64,000 nt of DNA, taken from positions 5,871,501 through 5,935,500 of the forward strand of contig NC_092617.1 of NCBI RefSeq assembly GCF_047663525.1, given 5' to 3'. The position numbers and the translations under genes were made by a program. Shown here piece after piece: positions 22,640 to 33,262 of the stretch. Origin of the DNA: Anas platyrhynchos. Taxonomy: Eukaryota; Chordata; Aves; Anseriformes; Anatidae. The notes under the pieces are model-generated. The model ran no database searches. It saw nothing but the letters and a program-made list of their open reading frames with translations, and was not told where the DNA came from. How positions within the stretch are numbered: the first letter of the stretch is position 1; every line of letters starts with the position of its first letter.

Positions 22640-23560
22640 GTCTTTATTTTTGGGGGAAAAAGTGACATAAATTCAAATTTTGGGGGCACCAAAGCCAGCC
22701 CTGAATGTTAGATAAGACAGAAGTTATACCCTCGCCTTTATTTTTGGGGAGGAACCAGCCAAAATCCAAATTTTGGTTCCACCAAACCCATCCCTGAACC
22801 TTAGATAAGTCAGAAGTGAGGCCTTCATCTTTATTTTGGGGGAGGAACTGGCCAAAATCCAAATTTTGGTTCCACCAAACCCAGCTCTGAATCTTAGATA
22901 AGTCAGAAGTTGTACCCTCACCTTTATTTTTGGGGAGGAACCAGCCAAAATCCAAATTTTGGTTCCACCAAACCCATCCCTGAACCTTAGATAAGTCAGA
23001 AGTGAGGCCTTCATCTTTATTTTGGGGGAGGAACCGGGAAAAATCCAAATTTTTGTTCCACCAAACCCAGCTCTGAATCTTAGATAAGGCAGAAGTGATG
23101 CCCTCACCCTTATTTTTGGGGAAAAAACAGGCAAAATCCAGATTTTGGTGCCACCAAACCCAGCTCTGAATCTTAGATAAGTCAGAAGTGGTGACCTTAC
23201 CTTTAATTTTGGGGAAGAACCAGCCAAAATCCAAATTTTGGTTCCACCAAACCCATCCTTGAACCTTAGATCAGGTCAAAGCTGTAGCTTTACCCTTAGT
23301 TTTTGGGAAAAAACAGCCAGAATCCCAACTTTGGTGCCACCAAACCCATCCTTGAACCTTAAATAAGGTAAAAGCGATATCTTCACCCTTATTTTTGGGG
23401 AAAAAATGGGCAAAATCCCAACTTTGGTGCCACCAAACCCATCCCTGAACCCTAGATAAGGTAGTAATGGTGCCCTCACCCTTATTTTTTGGGGAAAAAA
23501 CAGCCAAAATCCCAACTTTAGTTCCTCCAACCCATTTTCCTTGTCCTTTGGGCCCACCTG
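22640..23560. repeat. Cmu intron 2: repeats of about 90 bp
   Basis: About ten tandem units of roughly 90 bases containing CCAAATTTTGGTTCCACCAA, ACCTTAGATAAGTCAGAAGT and CTTTATTTTTGGGGA. Copies next to Cmu2 are the most alike; those next to Cmu3 are more diverged. Confidence 0.75.
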
Positions 23561-23624
23561 CTTATTTTTTGGGGGGAAAAACACAACTAAATCCCAACTT
23601 CCCCCCCTCGCCCGCCTCTTCCAG

Positions 23625-23951
23625 TGGACAAACCCGACAGCAGCGACATCGCGGTGCGCGTCCTGCCCCCGTCCTTCGTGGACATCTTCAACGAGAAGGT
23701 GGCCAAGCTGACCTGCAAGGTGAGCAACCTGCCCACGGTGGAGGGCTTGGTCATCTCCTGGCTCAAGGAGGACGGGCAAAAATTGGAGACCAAGACCATG
23801 CCCCGAGTCCTCCAAGCCAACAGCCTCTACGGGGTGGAAGGGGTGGCCAGCGTCTGCGCCGACGAGTGGAACAAGGAGGAGGTCTACACCTGCAAGGTCA
23901 GCCACCCCGAGCTGCTCTTCCCCGTCGAGGAGAAGCTGCAGAAGGCCACCG
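23625..23951 (+). CDS. IGHM: IGHM CH3 exon (Cmu3)
   Basis: Third mu domain. Acceptor CGCCTCTTCCAG; the phase-1 join gives Leu, then DKPDSSDIAVRVLPPSF. Ends at 23951 before GTGAGT. 109 codons. Ig marks are LTC, ISW and YTC. Cmu3 is the domain in which IgM polymers and complement (C1q) contacts are known to lie. An extra Cys (SVCADEW), just before the conserved EWNKEEVYTC strand, is placed where IgM has its inter-subunit disulfide. No N-glycosylation sequon was seen in this exon. Confidence 0.93.
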
Positions 23952-25837
23952 GTGAGTCCTCTCGACGAATCGGGGGGGGGGTTAAAAATTAAGTTAAAAA
24001 AAGAAAAAAAAAGTTAAAAAGTTAAAAAAAAAATAAAAGTTAAAAAGTTAAAAAAAAAAAAGTTAAAAAGTTAAAAAAAGAAAAAGTTTAAAAGTTAATT
24101 AAGTTAAAAAAAAAGGTAAAAAGTTAAGTTAAAAAAAAAAGGTAAAAAGTTAATTAAGTTAAAAAAAAATAAAAAGTTAATTAAGTTAAAAAAAAAAGGT
24201 AAAAAGTGAATTAAGTTAAAAAAAAAAAGTTAAAAAGTTAAGTTTAAAAAAAAAAGTTAAAAAGTTAATTAAGTTTAAAAAAAAAAGTTAAAAAGTTAAT
24301 TAAGTTAAAAAAAAAGTTAGTTAATTAAGTTAAAAAAAAAGAAGTTAAAAAGTTAAGTTAAAAAAAAAGGTAAAAAGATAATTAAGTAAAAAAAAAGTTA
24401 AAAAGATAATTAAGTAAAAAAAAAAGTTGAAAAGTTAATTAAGTTTAAAAAAAAAAAGTTAAAAAGTTAATTAAGTTAAAAAAAAAGTTAAAAAGTTAAT
24501 TAAGTTAAAAAAAAAAGTTAAAAAGTTAAATAAGTTAAAAAAAAAGGTAAAAAGTTAATTAAGTTAAAAAAAAGTTAAAAAGTTAATTGTTAAAAAAAAA
24601 AGTTTAAAAGTTAATTAAGTTAAAAAAAAAAGTTTAAAAGTTAAGTTAAAAAAAAAAAGGTAAAAAGTTAATTAAGTTAAAAAAAAAAGTTAAAAAGTTA
24701 ATTAAGTTAAAAAAAAAGGTAAAAAGTGAATTAAGTTAAAAAAAAAGTTAAAAAGTTAAGTTAAAAAAAAAAAGGTAAAAAGTTAATTAAGTAAAAAGCG
24801 AAGAAAAATCAATGTAATTACATCACAAATTTGGAAAAATGAGGAAAAGGTGTTGCAATTCCATCACAAAATAGTAAAAAGCAAAGGAAAATCAATGTAA
24901 TTACATCGCAAATTTGCAAAAATTAAGAAAAGGTGTTGCAATTCCATCACAAATTAGTAAAAAACAGAGAAAAAGCATTGAAATTGCATCGCAAATTTGG
25001 AAAAATGAGGAAAAGGCGTTGCAATCGCATCTCAAATTTGGAAAAAGAACTAAAAGGTGTTGCAATTCCATCACAAATTAGTAAAAAAGAAAGAAAAATT
25101 AATGTAATCACATCACAAATTTGGAAAAATGAGGAAAAGGTGTTGCAATTCCATCAAAAAGTAGTAAAAAGCAAAGGAAAATCAATGTAATCACATCACA
25201 AATTTGGAAAAATGAGGAAAAGGTGTTGCAATTCCATCGCAAATTAGTAAAAATAAAAGAAAAATCAATGTAATTACATCACAAATTCGGAAAAATGAGG
25301 ACAAGGCGTTGCAATCGCATCTCAAATTTGGAAAAAGAACTAAAAGGTGTTGCAATTCCATCACAAATTAGTAAAAAGCAAAGAAAATCACAAATTAGTA
25401 AAAATAAAAGAAAAATCGATGTAATTACATCACAAATTTGGAAAAATGAGGAAAAGGCATTGCAATCACATCTCAAATTTGGAAAAAGAACTAAAAGGTG
25501 TTGCAATTCCATCACAAATTAGTAAAAAACAAAGGAAAAGCATTGAAATTGCATCGCAAATTTGCAAAAATGAGGAAAAGGCGTTGCAATTCCATCACAA
25601 ATTAGTAAAAAACAAAGGAAAAGCATTGAAATTACATCACAAATTTGGAAAAAAGAAATAAAAGGCGTTGCAATCGCATCTCCAATTTGCAAAAACGAAG
25701 AAAAGGGCATAGAAATTGTACCAAAAATTTAGAAAAACGAGGAAAAGGCTTTGCGATCCCATCTCAGATTGGGAAAAATAAGTAAAAAATGGAATAAAAA
25801 GCGCTTTGACCTCAACCTACCGCCCTCTCCCTTGCAG
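23952..25837. repeat. Cmu intron 3: AAGTTAAAAA array and second AT-rich array
   Basis: 23985-24790 is a purine-rich tandem of AAGTTAAAAAGTTAATTAAG units. 24790-25760 is a different tandem with GTGTTGCAATTCCATCACAA, ATTTGGAAAAATGAGGAAAA and ATTAGTAAAAA(A)CAAAG blocks. There is no gene. A short pyrimidine tract and CTTGCAG acceptor follow. Confidence 0.75.
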
Positions 25838-26232
25838 AGCGCGACGCCAAGCCCCCCGCCCTCTACGTCTTCCCCCCTCCTCCGGAGCAGCTCAACGCCC
25901 ACGAGACCGCCACCGTCACCTGCTTGGCCAAGGGTTTCAACCCCCCGGACCTCTTCATCCGTTGGCTCCGCAACGGCGAGCCCTTGCCGGCCTCCAGCTA
26001 CGTCACCATGCCCCCCGTGGCCGAATCGCAACTGGCGCGCTCTTACTTCACCTACAGCGCCTTGAGCGTGGCCACCGAGGACTGGGGGGCCGGCAACGTC
26101 TTCACCTGCTTGGTGGGCCACGAGAGGTTGCCCTTGCAAGTGGCCCAAAAATCGGTGGACAAGTCCTCGGGTAAACCCACCTCGGTCAACGTCTCCCTGG
26201 TGCTCTCCGACACCGCCAGCTCCTGCTATTAA
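25838..26232 (+). CDS. IGHM: IGHM CH4 exon with secretory tailpiece
   Basis: Fourth mu domain and the secreted C terminus. Entry is phase 1 (Glu, then [14 protein letters not shown]). Ig marks are VTC, IRW and FTC. The tail [20 protein letters not shown] ends in TAA at 26230-26232. It carries the conserved N-glycosylation site NVS and the penultimate Cys used for polymer and J-chain disulfides. An internal donor at 26170/26171 (CTCGG|GTAAAC) removes the tailpiece when the membrane exons are used, the standard mechanism for IgM. Confidence 0.95.
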
Positions 26233-27345
26233 AAAAAAAAATCATTTTTCCCCCCCCCATCCTCCTCCTCCTTCCGTCGGTTTTATCTCAACGTGTTCAA
26301 AAACCCCCCAAAAAATAGCTGTTTTGGTGAAAAATGTGTTCAACTCCTCCTCTCCCCCCCCAAAAATAATATTTTTGCAATGCAGAACGTCTCCCTATAA
26401 TCCATTAATTATAATCCTGCCCCCTATAATCCATTTTTTTATTTTTTCAACGTGGATTGTTATAATCCCCCCCAAAAAAATTCATTTTTCAGTGTGGATC
26501 TCCTCAAAACCTCCATTAAAATTGGTTTTTTCAACACCATTTTTTTTTTTCGATACGTATTGCTATGCGAAACGTATCAAAACATCCATCAAAACTCCTT
26601 TCCGCAATGCAAAACGCCTTCAACCACCCCCAAAATTTTTTTCAACATTGGGATGTGTTGAGATCCTCCCCAGATTTCATTCTGCGGTGTGAAATGCGTT
26701 AAATTTTCCAAAACTTTGCTTTTACAACACAAAATATGTTAAAACACCCATTAAATGTATTTTTTTGCAATCAGGAACACGTTCAAGTCTCCCCAAAATT
26801 TCATTTTGTGGTGCCAAATGCGTTAAAACATCCCCGAAAACGTGTTTCTGCAATGCAAAATGTGTTAAATTCCCCCCAAAAGCTGTTTTTTGCCATGCAA
26901 AATTTCATAAAGCCCCCTAAAAATGTGCTTTTGTGATGGGAAAAGTGGTAAAATATCCACCAAAACGTCTTTTTGTGATGTTAAACATTTTTAAATCCCC
27001 TCCAAGTTGGTTTTTGCAGTGGGAAAAGTGTCCAAATTCCACCCAAATGTGATTCTGCAGGGCAAAATGTGCCAAAAATCCCCTCAAAAAAAAAAATTTT
27101 TTTTGCAATGTCAAAAAAAACCTGTTTCTGCAATGCAAAATGTATAAAAGTCACCCAAAAAATGTTTCTGCAGTGCAAAAAAAATATATGAATTGTTTCT
27201 TCGATGCAAAATGTACCCCAAATCCCCCCCAAAAAAACTCTGTTTCTGCATCCCAAAACTTGTCAACCTCCCCCCTTCGGGATTTGTATCCGCGGTGCAA
27301 AACCTGTGACCCCCCCTCCCCTCTCCCCGAGGGAGAACCGACGGA
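26233..27345 (+). other. IgM secretory 3' untranslated region
   Basis: Follows the TAA at 26230-26232 and runs to the secretory poly(A) signal at 27346. It holds weak repeats of AATGCAAAATGTGTTAAA with CCCCCAAAA. An ATTAAA variant occurs near 26514 and another near 26751, so earlier cleavage is possible. No other gene seen. Confidence 0.55.
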
Positions 27346-27351
27346 AATAAA
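27346..27351 (+). terminator. Poly(A) signal for secreted IgM
   Basis: First canonical AATAAA downstream of the Cmu4 stop, about 1.1 kb after it, followed by TTTTTGTTGG and TTTTTTGTCC as U/GU-rich downstream elements. Its use retains the tailpiece and prevents splicing to the membrane exons. Confidence 0.6.
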
Positions 27352-27454
27352 GCAAAACGATGGATTTTTGTTGGAAAACTGACCAAAAGCTCATTTTTTG
27401 TCCGGGCTGGGCGGGGTGGGGGGCGCGCGGCGGTGCAGGCGGCGGCTGTGTGCA

Positions 27455-28830
27455 TCTTGGTCTTTGTAAATCCTTCGTTTCGTCCTTTTTGGATCATGTT
27501 TTTTGTAAATCTTTGCATTTTGGTCATTTCAAATCCTTGACTCTTGGTCTTTGCATCTTGGTCTTTGCAAATCCTTCATTTTATCCTCTTTGGATCATGT
27601 TTTTTGGAAATCTTTGTGTCGTGGTTTTTGCATCTTGGTCTTTGCAAATTTTTCCTTCATCCTCTTTGTATCTTGGTCTTTGTGTCTTGGTCTTTGTAAA
27701 TCCTTCGCTTCATCCTCTTTGGATCATGTTTTTTGGAAATCTTTGTGTCGTGGTCTTTGCAAATTTTTCCTTCGTCCTCTTTGTATCTTGGTCTTTGCAT
27801 CTTGGTTTTTGTAAATCCTTTGCTTCGTCCTCTTTGGATCATGTTTTTTTGTAAATCTTTGCATTTTGGTCATTTCAAATCCTTGACTCTTGGTCTTTGC
27901 TTCTTGGTTTTTGTAAATCCTTCGTTTCGTCCTCTTTGGATCATGTTTTTTGTAAATTTTTGTGTCGTGGTCTTTGCAAATTTTTCCTTCATCCTTTTTG
28001 TATCTTGGTCTTTGTGTCTTGGTCTTTGCAAATCCTTCGTTTCATCCTCTTTGGATCATGTTTTTTGGAAATCTTTGTGTCGTGGTTTTTGCATCTTGGT
28101 CTTTGCAAATTTTTCCTTTGTCCTCTTGGCGTCTTGGTCTTTGCATCTTGGTCTTTGTAAATCCTTCGTTTCGTCCTTTTTGGATCATGGTTTTTGTAAA
28201 TCTTTGCATTTTGGTCATTTCAAATCCTTGACTCTTGGTCTTTGTGTCTTGGTTTTTGTAAATCCTTCGTTTCATCCTCTTTGGATCATGTTTTTTGGAA
28301 ATCTTTGTGTCTTGGTCTTTGCAAATTTTTCCTTCATCCTCTTTGCTTCTTGGTCTTTGTGTCTTGGTCTTTGTAAATCCTTCGTTTTGTCCTCTTTGGA
28401 TCATGTTTTTTTGGAAATCTTTGCATTTTAGTCATTTCAAATCCTTGACTCTTGGTCTTTGCATCTTGATATTTGTAAATCCTTCGTTTCATCCTCTTTG
28501 GATCATGGTTTTTGGAAATCTTTGTGTCATGGTCTCTGCAAATTTTTCCTTCATTCTTTTTGCTTCTTGGTCTTTGTGTCTTGGTCTTTGTAAATCCTTT
28601 GCTTTGTCCTCTTTGGATCATATTTTTTGTAAATCTTTGCATTTTGGTCATTTCAAATCCTTGACTCTTGGTCTTTGCATCTTGGTCTTTGTAAATCCTT
28701 CGTTTCATCCTCTTGGGATCATGTTTTTTGGTAAATTTTTGTGTCTTGGTCTTTGTAAATTTTTCCTTCATCCTCTTTGTATCTTGGTCTTTGCATCTTG
28801 GTCTTGGCATTGTTCTCGTTCCAAATTCTT
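27455..28830. repeat. Minisatellite between mu secretory and membrane exons
   Basis: Tandem array of CTTGGTCTTTGCATCTTGG, CTTTGTAAATCCTTCGTTTC and ATCCTCTTTGGATCATGTTT modules arranged in higher-order units. It lies inside the Cmu4-M1 intron. 28830-29720 is non-repetitive, with a GC-rich stretch at 29500-29600, and holds no recognised gene. Confidence 0.75.
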
Positions 28831-29721
28831 CGCATTTCTTGCACATTTCTTTGCAAACCCTTTGCTTTTTGCTCTTTGCAAATCCCTTTTTTTTTTTTTA
28901 TTTTTCATGCTCTTTTTGCATCGTGCTCTTTGCAGACCCTTTGCTTCTCTTGCCTCGTGCTCCTCGTCCCTTTGTGTCCTCCTCATCCTCGTGTCCTCCT
29001 CATCTTCCTCATCCTCACGTCCTCACCTTGCACCACCCTCAGCCTCGCTTCCCCTTCTGCAACTTGCCCAAGATTTCGGCCCATTTTTCCCCCTAAAATC
29101 CCACAAAATCAGTTAATCGACCTCCCCCAGCAGACCTTTCGTTTATTTTGGGGGAGAAAAACGTGAAATTGGCTTTTTTTATGGAGGTCAGACACATGCT
29201 GCAGCAACTGACTGCAAAAAAAAAGGGGGGTGGCCTGCGTAAGGGAAACAAATTCAGTGGGGGGGGGGTTCCCAAAACCCAGCATTTTGGGTCTAAAAAA
29301 CCCAATTTAGGTAAAAACCATAAATAACCAGCAAGGAACAGGGCCACCCTGTGACGCACAACCCGGAAAAATCGGGGTGCGCAAGGGATTGGCGTGGCCC
29401 CGCCCACTTTGGGGTGAAATCATCCATTTTTGGGGCCCCCGCGTCTCGTTATTTTGAGCCCAAATTCCCATTTTGGAGGATTTTGGGGGGGTTATTTTCG
29501 GCCAGGCTTGCTCAGCACCCCGCGTTCCCCAGCCCGCGGATGCCGCGCCGCCGCGTTCACCGCTCGCAGCCCCCCAAAACCCCGGGGATTTTCCATCCCT
29601 GCTGACAGCCGGACCTAAAATCCCGCAAAATTGACCCAAAACCATCCCCATTTTATATTTTTTTTAATATTTTTCTGCCCCGTGGCGACGGCGCTAACTC
29701 GCTCTCGCCTCTTCTCCCAAG

Positions 29722-29849
29722 CCTTCCTGGACTCCTACACGGAGGTGGAGGAGGACGACGACCTCGACAACCTGTGGACCACGGCCTCGACCTTCATCGT
29801 CCTCTTCATCCTCAGCCTCTTCTACAGCGCCACCGTCACCTTGATCAAG
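29722..29849 (+). CDS. IGHM: IGHM membrane exon M1
   Basis: Encodes the extracellular linker and transmembrane helix of the B-cell-receptor form. Joined to the Cmu4 internal donor it gives Ala, then [18 protein letters not shown] (acidic linker), then [20 protein letters not shown] and TLIK. The Ser/Tyr/Thr face (SLFYSATVT) is the conserved polar motif that contacts Ig-alpha/Ig-beta. The CTCCCAAG acceptor precedes 29722 and the GTACGG donor follows at 29850. Confidence 0.93.
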
Positions 29850-30446
29850 GTACGGATTTTGGGGGGAAAACGCCCCAAAACGGGGCTGGTTGGGTGGCCA
29901 CTGGGAGACGTGGGGATGGGATCCACCATGTCCAAGAGCCGTTGAGTTGCAATAGAGCAAAGCCAACACCTCTCACACTCTTATATTCATTTTCCCCCCA
30001 AATTTTACTAAAATCTCAATGTTTTACCCCATTTCAAGACTTTTTAACATCAATCCCATCTCCTAATGACTTTTATTTAAGCAGAATTGGGTTAAAAGAT
30101 GAGGAATTGGATCCACCACATGCAAGAAGACATTGAGTTTCCAAGGTGCAACCTCCTACCACCTCTCACACTCATAATTTCTCTTTTTTCCCCAAAAACT
30201 TTGCAAAAATCTCAATTTTTTACCCCATTTCAAGACTTTTTAGCATCAATCCTATCTCCTAATGACTATTATTTAAGCAGAATTGGGTTAAAAGATGAAG
30301 AATTGCATCCAGCACATGCAAAAAAACACATTAAATTGCAGCAACCTCCTGTCTCTTCCTCGCACTCATAAATTCAGATTTTCCCCCAAATTTTGCAAAA
30401 ATCTGAAATTTTAATTAACCAAAACCCTCATTTTCCCCATCACCAG

Positions 30447-30455
30447 GTGAAATAA
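30447..30455 (+). CDS. IGHM: IGHM membrane exon M2 (Val-Lys-stop)
   Basis: Nine coding bases, GTGAAATAA, after the acceptor CATCACCAG. With the final Lys of M1 they give the cytoplasmic tail Lys-Val-Lys, invariant in membrane IgM of jawed vertebrates. The M1-M2 intron (about 600 bases) contains two or three copies of a block with CCATTTCAAGACTTTTTA and TAATGACTTTTATTTAAGC. Confidence 0.9.
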   Translation: MK

Positions 30456-30557
30456 CCCGGCTCCTGTCGGATTTTGCTGCCCACCGTCACCGGACGCCTT
30501 TTCCACATGGTGCAACCCCCTCCCTTTTCCCTTTTCCTTGTAAATAGTCATCGTGAA

Positions 30558-30563
30558 AATAAA
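30558..30563 (+). terminator. Poly(A) signal for membrane IgM
   Basis: AATAAA about 100 bases after the M2 stop, followed by a strongly GU-rich downstream element (GTGGTTTTGTGCGTGTGTCG). This marks the 3' end of IGHM. Confidence 0.85.
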
Positions 30564-30679
30564 CATTTTTTTTTCTCCGGATTCTGCGTGGTTTTGTGCG
30601 TGTGTCGTGCATCGTGCCAGGATTTGGGTTTGATTTTTTTTTTTTTTTTTGGAAAAAAAATGGATTTGCATGATCTTGC

Positions 30680-31073
30680 AATTTTATTTTATTTTATTTT
30701 ATTTTATTTTATTTTATTTTATTTTATTTTATTTTATTTTATTTTATTTTATTTATTTTATTTTATTATTTTATTTTATTTTATTTTATTTTATTTTATT
30801 TTATTTTATTTTATTTTATTTTATTTTATTTTTTGCAGTGGATTACATACTCTTGCAATTTATTTGTGTTTTTTGTTGTTGTTGTTATTTTGTTGTTTAT
30901 TTTATTATTTTTATTTTTTTTTGCAATAGATTGCATGCTTTTGCAATTCTTTTAATTATTATTATTATTATTTGCAATGCATTGCATGTTCTTGTAATTT
31001 TTTTATTTTTTTTTGCAGTGGATTGCATGTTTTTGTAATAATATTATTATTATTATTGTTATTATTATTATTA

Positions 31074-31110
<37 letters not shown>

Positions 31111-31480
31111 CATTATTATCATTATTATCATTATTATCATTATTATTATTATTTTGCATGGATTACTCGGTCTTGCCCTTTATTTGGAGTTTTTTAGTGG
31201 ATTGCATGCTTTTGCGATTTATTTTATTTTATTTTATTTTAATTTTATTTTATTTTATTTTATTTTATTTTATTTTATTTTAATTTTATTTTATTTTATT
31301 TTTTATTTTATTTTCCAATAGATCGCATGCTTTTGCAACTTATTGAATGTTGATTTTTTTCTTTTTTTGCTATAAACTGCATTTTCTTGCAATCTATTTT
31401 GGGGCTTTTGCGATGGATTGAGTGTCCTTATAATATTTTATTTTATATTTTATTTTGTTTTGGTTTATTTTATTTTATTT
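30680..31480. repeat. Microsatellites: (TTTTA)n and (ATT)n
   Basis: TTTTA pentamers at about 30683-30832 and 31222-31312, ATT trinucleotides at about 30955-31155, and a third short TTTTA run near 31440-31485. GATTGCATGCTTTTGCAA-type spacers separate them. Homopolymeric reading frames (poly-Asn, Phe-Ile-Leu) are artefacts. Confidence 0.85.
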
Positions 31481-31487
31481 TAAGATA

Positions 31488-31860
31488 AGATCGTGTTGGG
31501 TCTTCCAAGACCACGTTGGGTCTTCCAAGACTTTTTTGGGTCTTCCAAGACCAACTTGGGTCTTCCAAGACCGATTTGGGTCTTTCAAGACTTTTTTGGG
31601 TCTTCCAAGACAGATTTGGGTCTTCCAAGACCAACTTGGGTCTTCCAAGACCGATTTGGGTCTTCCAAGACTGAATTGGGTCTTCCAAGACCGATTTGGG
31701 TATTCCAAGACCGATTTGGGTCTTCCAACACCAAATTGGGTCTTCCAAGACAACGTTTGGTCTTCCAAGACTTTTTTGGGTCTTCCGAGACTTTTTTGGG
31801 TCTTCCAAGACTTTTTTGGGTCTTCCAAGCCCCTTTTGGGTCTTCCAAGTCCACAACCAG
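31488..31860. repeat. 20-bp minisatellite (TTGGGTCTTCCAAGACCRAT)
   Basis: About 18 head-to-tail copies of an almost exactly 20-bp unit. Each unit contains the imperfect hairpin GGTCTTCCAAGACC. It lies in the intergenic region between the convergent IgM and IgA genes. Confidence 0.85.
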
Positions 31861-31879
31861 GCAGCCAATTAGCATCGCG

Positions 31880-32140
31880 GAAGGGTCGTTAGGGGTTAAT
31901 TAGCTGGGTTAATGACGGCGTCCCCTGCCCCACGGATCTCTGGGATGGCGGTGGGCCGAGCGTCGCGAAATGGGGCGGAGGAGGAGCCTTCATCACCCTC
32001 TTCCTCCTCATCCTCTACGTCAGACCCCAGACCCTGCCCACTCCGTCCCCTCCTTCCCATTGGCCAACGGCCTCGGAGGGAGGACAAGCCAAAAAACGGG
32101 GTGAAAAACACCAGAAAATGCCCAAAAAACGTTAAAATCC
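31880..32140 (+). pseudogene. Possible decayed Ig membrane-exon remnant (weak)
   Basis: Bases 31986-32021 can be read as AFITLFLLILYV, similar to the hydrophobic core of Ig transmembrane exons (compare [11 protein letters not shown] of mu and FVILFLLSLCY of alpha in this window). A Glu-rich stretch (AEEE) lies just upstream but in another frame, and no acceptor or donor of quality is present. The stretch is CT-rich and may code hydrophobic residues by chance. If real, it could be a relic of a lost isotype such as IgD between mu and alpha. Confidence 0.15.
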
Positions 32141-32143
32141 CAC

Positions 32144-32149
32144 TTTATT
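32144..32149 (-). terminator. Alternative poly(A) signal for membrane IgA
   Basis: Reverse-strand AATAAA about 1.1 kb downstream of the alpha membrane exon. It is a second candidate behind the closer site at 33096. No choice can be made from sequence alone. Confidence 0.3.
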
Positions 32150-32199
32150 AACAAATTTCCACTATTTGTTTCTCCATTTCCATATTTTCAGCAAAAAAT

Positions 32200-32570
32200 C
32201 CGCCTTTCTCCTCGCTCCCGCCATGTTTTTCCCATCATGCACCGCGCCCGTCCGTGGGAAAGGCGCCGGGGGTGGTTTTGGGGCAGGAAATGGCTATTTT
32301 GGGTGCGGTGACTCAGACGGAGAGGCGCGGTTTGGGTAAACAGGACACATCTGGCCGGGGTGACGCCGAAATCCAGATGTTTGGCGCTGCTTTTTTTGGG
32401 GGGAAAACAACCAGTTTCGGCTCCCCGAATGACTCAGGCGGCAGCCCAAGAAACCACGGCGGGGAGGAAAGAGGAGAAATGAAAATGGCTTTTGTCGTAA
32501 ACAGGATTTTGGGGTTTTTGGTCAAAAAAATGAAATTTTGGCTCCCCGGCACGCAATCGAGCCACGGAGG
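32200..32570. promoter_or_regulatory. Unique mu-alpha intergenic segment with AP-1 and E-box motifs
   Basis: Non-repetitive, GC-richer sequence between repeat arrays. Two perfect AP-1 cores TGACTCA (32309-32315 and 32430-32436) flank a mirrored E-box pair CATCTG (32348-32353) and CAGATG (32374-32379). GGAA Ets-type sites and GTAAACAGGA lie nearby. It sits between the convergent 3' ends of IgM and IgA, where an enhancer could serve both. Function is inferred. Confidence 0.35.
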
Positions 32571-32639
32571 GGTGTAGGGCTGGGGAGGAAAATGGGGGGA
32601 AAAAGGTGGAAAATGGGGAAAAAAAAAAAGGGAAAAAAT

Positions 32640-33065
32640 GTTTTTTTTGAAGCTTTGTGATTAGGATAAGATCAACACAAAGTGGCTTCACTTTTTGGGG
32701 GGAAAAATGGGTTTTTGGCAACGTGATGGACATTGGGATGCGATAACACAACAGTGCTTTTTTTGGGGGAAAAAATGGATTTCTTGAGGCTCGATGAAGA
32801 TTAGGCTGAGATGAAGCAACACGATGAGGCTTCATTTGGGGGGAAAAATAGTCTTTTTTGTTAACCCGATGGAAACTGAATAGGAAGCACCAACACAACA
32901 GGGCTGTTTTTTGGGGGAAAAGGGGTTTTTGGAGATTTATGGAAGTTAGGGTGTGACGCACCAACACAACATGGCTTCATTTTGGGGGAAAAAAAGAGTC
33001 TCTCGAAGCCTCCTGGAGATCACTGAGGCAACGCGGCTCCATTTTGGGGTGGAAAAAGGGGTTCT
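32640..33065. repeat. Degenerate repeat of about 85 bp
   Basis: About five diverged units with the pattern GATGAAGATTAGGCTGAGAT, AACACAACAGGGCTTCATTT, TTGGGGGGAAAAA. No gene. Confidence 0.55.
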
Positions 33066-33095
33066 TGAAGCCCGTGGAAACAGTCTGAAAATCGT

Positions 33096-33101
33096 TTTAT
33101 T
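33096..33101 (-). terminator. Poly(A) signal for membrane IgA
   Basis: Reverse-strand AATAAA, about 160 bases beyond the alpha membrane exon and 77 bases beyond the candidate M2 stop. It is the nearest canonical signal. Confidence 0.5.
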
Positions 33102-33177
33102 CTGTGCATTTTCGGGAAAAGCACAAAAAATTTTGGTCCAACCCCTGGGACAACGGAGGGGTGAAGACCTCCAGCGA

Positions 33178-33186
33178 TCAGAGGAC
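33178..33186 (-). CDS. IGHA: Candidate IGHA membrane exon M2 (Val-Leu-stop)
   Basis: On the reverse strand TCTCCACAG is followed by GTCCTCTGA. Spliced to M1 this would give Lys-Val-Leu-stop, matching in form the mu tail Lys-Val-Lys, with a poly(A) signal 77 bases later. The intron would be only 76 bases and its pyrimidine tract is poor. The alternative is no splicing, with read-through from M1 to VPPHTPKR and a TGA at 33236-33238. Neither is proven. Confidence 0.3.
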   Translation of the reverse strand, partial: VL

Positions 33187-33262
33187 CTGTGGAGACACCA
33201 AAATTAAAATTTTTAGCTTTAATTAACGTTAATTATCAGCGTTTTGGGGTGTGGGGGGGTAC

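Noticed and set aside
30968-31159. Poly-Asn or poly-Ile/Leu proteins
   Set aside because: Direct translation of an ATT microsatellite.
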